Origin: Candidatus Cloacimonadota bacterium
GTDB taxonomy: Bacteria; Cloacimonadota; Cloacimonadia; Cloacimonadales; TCS61
Assembly (NCBI GenBank): GCA_030596265.1
Contig: JAUVKM010000087.1
Location: forward strand, 1-7,971
Direction: 5' to 3'
Length of the DNA stretch: 7,971 bases
Shown here: piece by piece, positions 5,303 to 7,971 of the stretch
Position numbering within the stretch: the first letter of the stretch is position 1
Layout of the letters: the number at the start of each line of letters is the position of its first letter
Notes under the pieces: generated by a model
Seen by the model: only the letters and a program-made list of their open reading frames with translations
Databases searched by the model: none
Told to the model about the DNA's origin: nothing
Program-made: the position numbers and the translations under genes

Positions 5303-6910
5303 CTAAATACTCAATTTATCTTTAGCACTATTTGTAATAAAACCATCAAATATTGCTTTAACTAATATGATAGAAGCAAACATGGAACCAACAATACCAA
5401 TAGAAAGTGTTACAGCAAAACCTTTGATCGGTCCCGTTCCAAACTGATACAGAACAAGGGCTGTAATAAGTGTTGTAATGTTAGCATCCAGAATTGTAAC
5501 CATCGCACGACTGAACCCGCTATCCACTGCAGAGCGAATTGTTTTTCCTGCTCTGAGGTTTTCTCTGATCCGCTCAAAAATAATAACATTCGCATCTACC
5601 GCCATACCAATTGTAAGGATCATACCGGCAATACCAGGCATAGTAAGAGTTCCTTCCAGCATTGTCATTACGGCAATAATAAATGCAACGTTAACAACAA
5701 GGGCAAGATCAGCAAATAATCCTGAAAGACCATAGTAGATCATCATGAATAAGATCACAATAGCCATACCGATAATAGCAGCTAAAATACCTGCTTTGAT
5801 ACTATCGGAACCAAGTGTTGGTCCAACAGTTCTTTCTTCGATTATATTTACAGGAGCTGGAAGACTACCGGCATTAAGCACGATAACATAATCATGACAT
5901 TCTTCAATTGAGAAATTACCAGTAATCCTGGCTTGACCATCAGGAATACGAGATTCGATCGTCGGAGCTATAAATACTATGTTATCAAGCATGATAGCAA
6001 GTCTTTCACCAATATTTTGTCCTGTGATATTTTTAAATTTCTTAGCACCAGATTTTTTGAATTCAAGCAGCATGTAAGGACCTTTATCCTTAGCTGTATA
6101 ACCCTGACCAATTCTGGTGATCGCATTATCAAGAGACTTTCCTGTAATTTCAGCTTTTTTGTGCAGGATATAAATATCTCTGGCTGAATACGGATCTTTC
6201 TTATTCTCTTTTCCTAAAGCAATTTGAAGTCCAGTAGGAACATTTTGTAAAAACAGTGGATCCTTGAGTAAACTTTTAAGTTTAGCAATATGTTTGTGTT
6301 CAATTTGTAATGGTCTTCCTTCTTCGGAAGTTGTAAGATCTGTAAAGATCATTGCATTATCATAAGATTCATCTTGCGTTTCTTCTTCGGTTCCTAACAC
6401 ATCAACAACTTCTTCAGTTTCTTCAACGTCGGTAAATTCTTCCAGGAAATCATACTTCTCAATATTCTCCTGAAGGTATTTGTCCATTGCTTCATATGTT
6501 TCCTGCATTTGCTCAGAAGAGGCTACAAATTTGAATTCAAGCATAGCAGTTTTACCAATAAGATCTTTTGCTCTACCGGGATCTTTCAATCCGGGTAATT
6601 GAATTATTATCCTGTTGGTATTTGCAACTCTTTGAATTAACGGCTCGGCTACACCAAATTGGTCAATTCTGTTACGAATGATCTCATAAGCAGTTTTGAT
6701 TGCATCTTCCCTTTCTTTTTCAGAAAGTTCAGAATTGGAAAAATCTACTTCTAATTGGATCTGAGTTCCACCCTGAAGATCTAAACCGAGTATCAATCGC
6801 TTAGTTGTCCAGAATGAAGGCAGGTTTGGAACAACCATCGGCAAGAAATAGTACGCTGTTACCAGCAGAACTACAAGGATGATCAAACCGCGTATTTTTC
6901 TGTTCCTCAT
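5303..6910 (-). CDS. secD: Protein translocase subunit SecD
   Basis: Inner-membrane RND-type partner of SecF; its periplasmic domain grips exported proteins and pulls using proton flow. The 535 residues are shorter than E. coli SecD (615). Membrane segment 1 is at 7-26; LILGLDLQGGTQIQLEVD (39-56) is the conserved start of P1, followed by RNRIDQFGVAEPLIQ (79-93) and IIIQLPGLKDP (101-111). Five further membrane segments run from about 370 to 520. Asp439 in GMAVDANVIIFERIREN corresponds to E. coli D519 in the proton path; FSRAMVTILDANITT (466-480) is the conserved segment before TM5. Residues 156-182 are a very acidic, probably flexible insert (EEFTDVEETEEVVDV...). The start is supported by AAGGAGA 8 bases upstream. 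No yajC is next to it; DUF3467 lies upstream on the same strand. Confidence 0.97.
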   Translation of the reverse strand: MRNRKIRGLIILVVLLVTAYYFLPMVVPNLPSFWTTKRLILGLDLQGGTQIQLEVDFSNSELSEKEREDAIKTAYEIIRNRIDQFGVAEPLIQRVANTNRIIIQLPGLKDPGRAKDLIGKTAMLEFKFVASSEQMQETYEAMDKYLQENIEKYDFLEEFTDVEETEEVVDVLGTEEETQDESYDNAMIFTDLTTSEEGRPLQIEHKHIAKLKSLLKDPLFLQNVPTGLQIALGKENKKDPYSARDIYILHKKAEITGKSLDNAITRIGQGYTAKDKGPYMLLEFKKSGAKKFKNITGQNIGERLAIMLDNIVFIAPTIESRIPDGQARITGNFSIEECHDYVIVLNAGSLPAPVNIIEERTVGPTLGSDSIKAGILAAIIGMAIVILFMMIYYGLSGLFADLALVVNVAFIIAVMTMLEGTLTMPGIAGMILTIGMAVDANVIIFERIRENLRAGKTIRSAVDSGFSRAMVTILDANITTLITALVLYQFGTGPIKGFAVTLSIGIVGSMFASIILVKAIFDGFITNSAKDKLSI

Positions 6911-6945
6911 TATTATGTCTCCTTAATTAATCTATTATCTATCTA

Positions 6946-6954
6946 ATAATACCA
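6946..6954 (-). promoter_or_regulatory. Possible extended -10 promoter for secDF
   Basis: The minus strand reads TGGTATTAT, an extended -10 (TGnTATTAT), about 35 bases before the secD ATG. No clear -35 at the right spacing. Weak; secDF could also be read from further upstream. Confidence 0.3.
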
Positions 6955-6987
6955 GAAAAATCAAAAACTTATTTTCTTGTACAACCG

Positions 6988-7299
6988 TCAAGAATTTTGT
7001 GGTTGGTTCTTAAAACCAATATCTTTCTCTTCATGCTGCCCCGGCAGATTGATCTCACCATGATTTTCTTCAAACTTCTCTATATTTTGTTGAAGTGTTT
7101 TTAAAAATTGTTTTGCATGCTGGGGAGTTGTCATTATCCTACTATATATTTTTGCACTTGGCAATCCCGGCACAATTCTTCCAAAATCCAAGATGAACTC
7201 AGAGGGGGAATTTGTTATCATACAAAAATTTGAATATATCCCTTCACCTACTTGCTCATCGAGTTTGATATTTAGTTTTTGTTTTTTGGGCTGATTCAT
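6988..7299 (-). CDS. DUF3467 family protein
   Basis: Small 103-residue protein matching the pattern of DUF3467 as I know it: LNIKLDEQVGEGIYSNFCMI (9-28), SPSEFILDFGRIVPGLPSAK (32-51) and the C-terminal segment SRIMTTPQHAKQFLKTLQQN (54-73), then IEKFEENHGEINLPG. No signal peptide or membrane segment, so it should be cytoplasmic. The molecular role of the family is unknown to me. A ribosome binding site (AGGAGA, about 8 bases before the ATG) fits the start. It lies between coaD and secD on the same strand, 77 bases from secD; the acidic, glutamine-rich end after residue 85 is likely disordered. Functional link to SecDF is possible only by neighbourhood. Confidence 0.88.
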   Translation of the reverse strand: MNQPKKQKLNIKLDEQVGEGIYSNFCMITNSPSEFILDFGRIVPGLPSAKIYSRIMTTPQHAKQFLKTLQQNIEKFEENHGEINLPGQHEEKDIGFKNQPQNS

Positions 7300-7327
7300 T
7301 TTATTATCTCCTATTATTTTTTAATTT

Positions 7328-7333
7328 ATTATA
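7328..7333 (-). promoter_or_regulatory. Possible -10 box before the DUF3467 gene
   Basis: The minus strand reads TATAAT about 28 bases before the ATG, in a 194-base gap after coaD. No good -35 is visible at 16-18 bases, and the area is AT-rich, so chance is likely. The rest of the 7300-7493 gap shows no gene or terminator. Confidence 0.3.
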
Positions 7334-7492
7334 TTGTCCATCTCATCCCATATGAGTCTACTTTTCGCAGAAAAACGATCTCACTTCTTACCTTCTACTA
7401 TCAGAGAGAAAAAGAACAAATGATTATTATTAATTACACTCTATTTTTTATAACTTTATTGAGAATAAGAAACTAATCAAAATCCTCAAATC

Positions 7493-7513
7493 TTCAATTT
7501 TCAATTTTCAATT
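7493..7513. repeat. Three tandem TTCAATT units at the end of coaD
   Basis: A 7-bp unit repeated three times runs across the coaD stop codon and encodes its last residues (KLKIEN). Because 7 is not a multiple of 3, a change in copy number would alter the C-terminus. Confidence 0.75.
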
Positions 7514-7971
7514 TTTCTTTTAGTGCTTCTTCCACACATTCAGAAATAAAATCGCTGGCATCACCACCAAGAGCTACAACCTCCCGAATCATTGTTGAGC
7601 TTAAATACAGATATTTATTTTTAGGAACAAAAAATACCGTTTCCAGTTCTTCACTCAAGTTTTTATTCATAAGAGCAAGAGAGAGTTCGTATTCAAAATC
7701 TGATACCGCGCGTAATCCACGGATCATAATAGTTGCATTCACTTTTCTTGCAAAATCTACAACCAATCCTGAGAATTTAATGACTTTAACTTTTTTATTA
7801 TATGCTACAGACTTTTCGCAAAGATCACAACGTTCTTCCCAAGAAAATATTGTGCTCTTGCCTGTATGCTCTGCAACAGCCAAGATAATTTTATCAAAAA
7901 CTTTTGAAGCTTTTGCTAAAACATCAATATGCCCATTTGTAATAGGATCGAACGTTCCTGCATAAATTGCT
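7494..7971 (-). CDS. coaD: Phosphopantetheine adenylyltransferase CoaD (start just outside window)
   Basis: Transfers AMP from ATP to 4'-phosphopantetheine, giving dephospho-CoA, the penultimate step of coenzyme A synthesis, in the cytoplasm. The 158 visible residues begin AIYAGTFDPITNGHID, so only about three or four residues are missing compared with E. coli (MQKRAIYPGTFDP...). TNGH (11-14) is the nucleotidyltransferase (T/H)xGH motif; FSWEER, then IMIRGLRAVSDFEYELSLALMN is the conserved pantetheine and ATP binding segment; YLSSTMIREVVALGGD is the family's ISSTxxR motif region. An internal ATG at 7883 is not the start because the first motif lies before it. Final residues come from a tandem repeat at the stop codon. 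The gene is followed by a 194-base gap before DUF3467. Confidence 0.96.
   Translation of the reverse strand, partial: AIYAGTFDPITNGHIDVLAKASKVFDKIILAVAEHTGKSTIFSWEERCDLCEKSVAYNKKVKVIKFSGLVVDFARKVNATIMIRGLRAVSDFEYELSLALMNKNLSEELETVFFVPKNKYLYLSSTMIREVVALGGDASDFISECVEEALKEKLKIEN

Noticed and set aside
5410..6187. Several open frames of 60-85 codons within secD (both strands)
   Set aside because: They are shadows of the conserved secD reading frame, without family features.
6974..6994. Terminator between DUF3467 and secD
   Set aside because: TTCTTG and CAAGAA can pair around 9 bases, but the stem is AT-rich, overlaps the stop codon and lacks a T run directly after it.
7279..7476. 65-codon plus-strand open frame in the coaD-DUF3467 gap
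   Set aside because: Overlaps the start of DUF3467 on the other strand, is low-complexity and hydrophobic by AT bias, and has no ribosome binding site.

Overview
The window looks like chromosomal DNA of an AT-rich Gram-negative bacterium. Lipid A genes (an lpxC-fabZ fusion and lpxA) show an outer membrane. The LpxC-FabZ fusion is known from Bacteroidota and related FCB-group phyla. secD and secF are separate genes, whereas Bacteroidota usually carry one fused SecDF, so a non-Bacteroidota FCB lineage such as Cloacimonadota fits best. This placement is inference from gene content only.

Layout: (1) 1-1656, plus strand: the 3' part of lpxC-fabZ (5' end outside the window), then lpxA, then a good intrinsic terminator. 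(2) 1727-4290: an accessory island with two minus-strand genes, a YiiX-like lipoprotein and a membrane-anchored coiled-coil protein of unknown function. They lie among three long palindromic elements and several smaller repeats. 3395-4290 has no credible gene. (3) 4287-7971, minus strand: coaD (start just outside the window), a DUF3467 protein, secD, secF and an intrinsic terminator. The lpx and coaD-to-secF blocks converge on the island.

The most interesting region is 1781-3700. Each minus-strand gene sits in a unit whose two ends are perfect inverted copies of each other: TTACCAGCA/TGCTGGTAA around the lipoprotein gene and TTATGCCTATTT/AAATAGGCATAA around the coiled-coil gene. The end sequences differ between the two units. 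Between the units are about 110-120 bp GC-rich, strongly folding elements. Two of these share about 83 of 87 bases on one side, yet carry unrelated hairpins at the same place on the other. This is the logic of integron gene cassettes with attC recombination sites, but the ends are not fully canonical and no integrase is in the window. The best reading is an integrase-less attC-like cassette cluster or a related folded-DNA mobile system.

The housekeeping genes serve envelope biogenesis (LpxC, FabZ, LpxA make lipid A precursors; SecD and SecF drive late steps of protein export) and coenzyme A synthesis (CoaD). They look intact apart from the two cut by the window ends.
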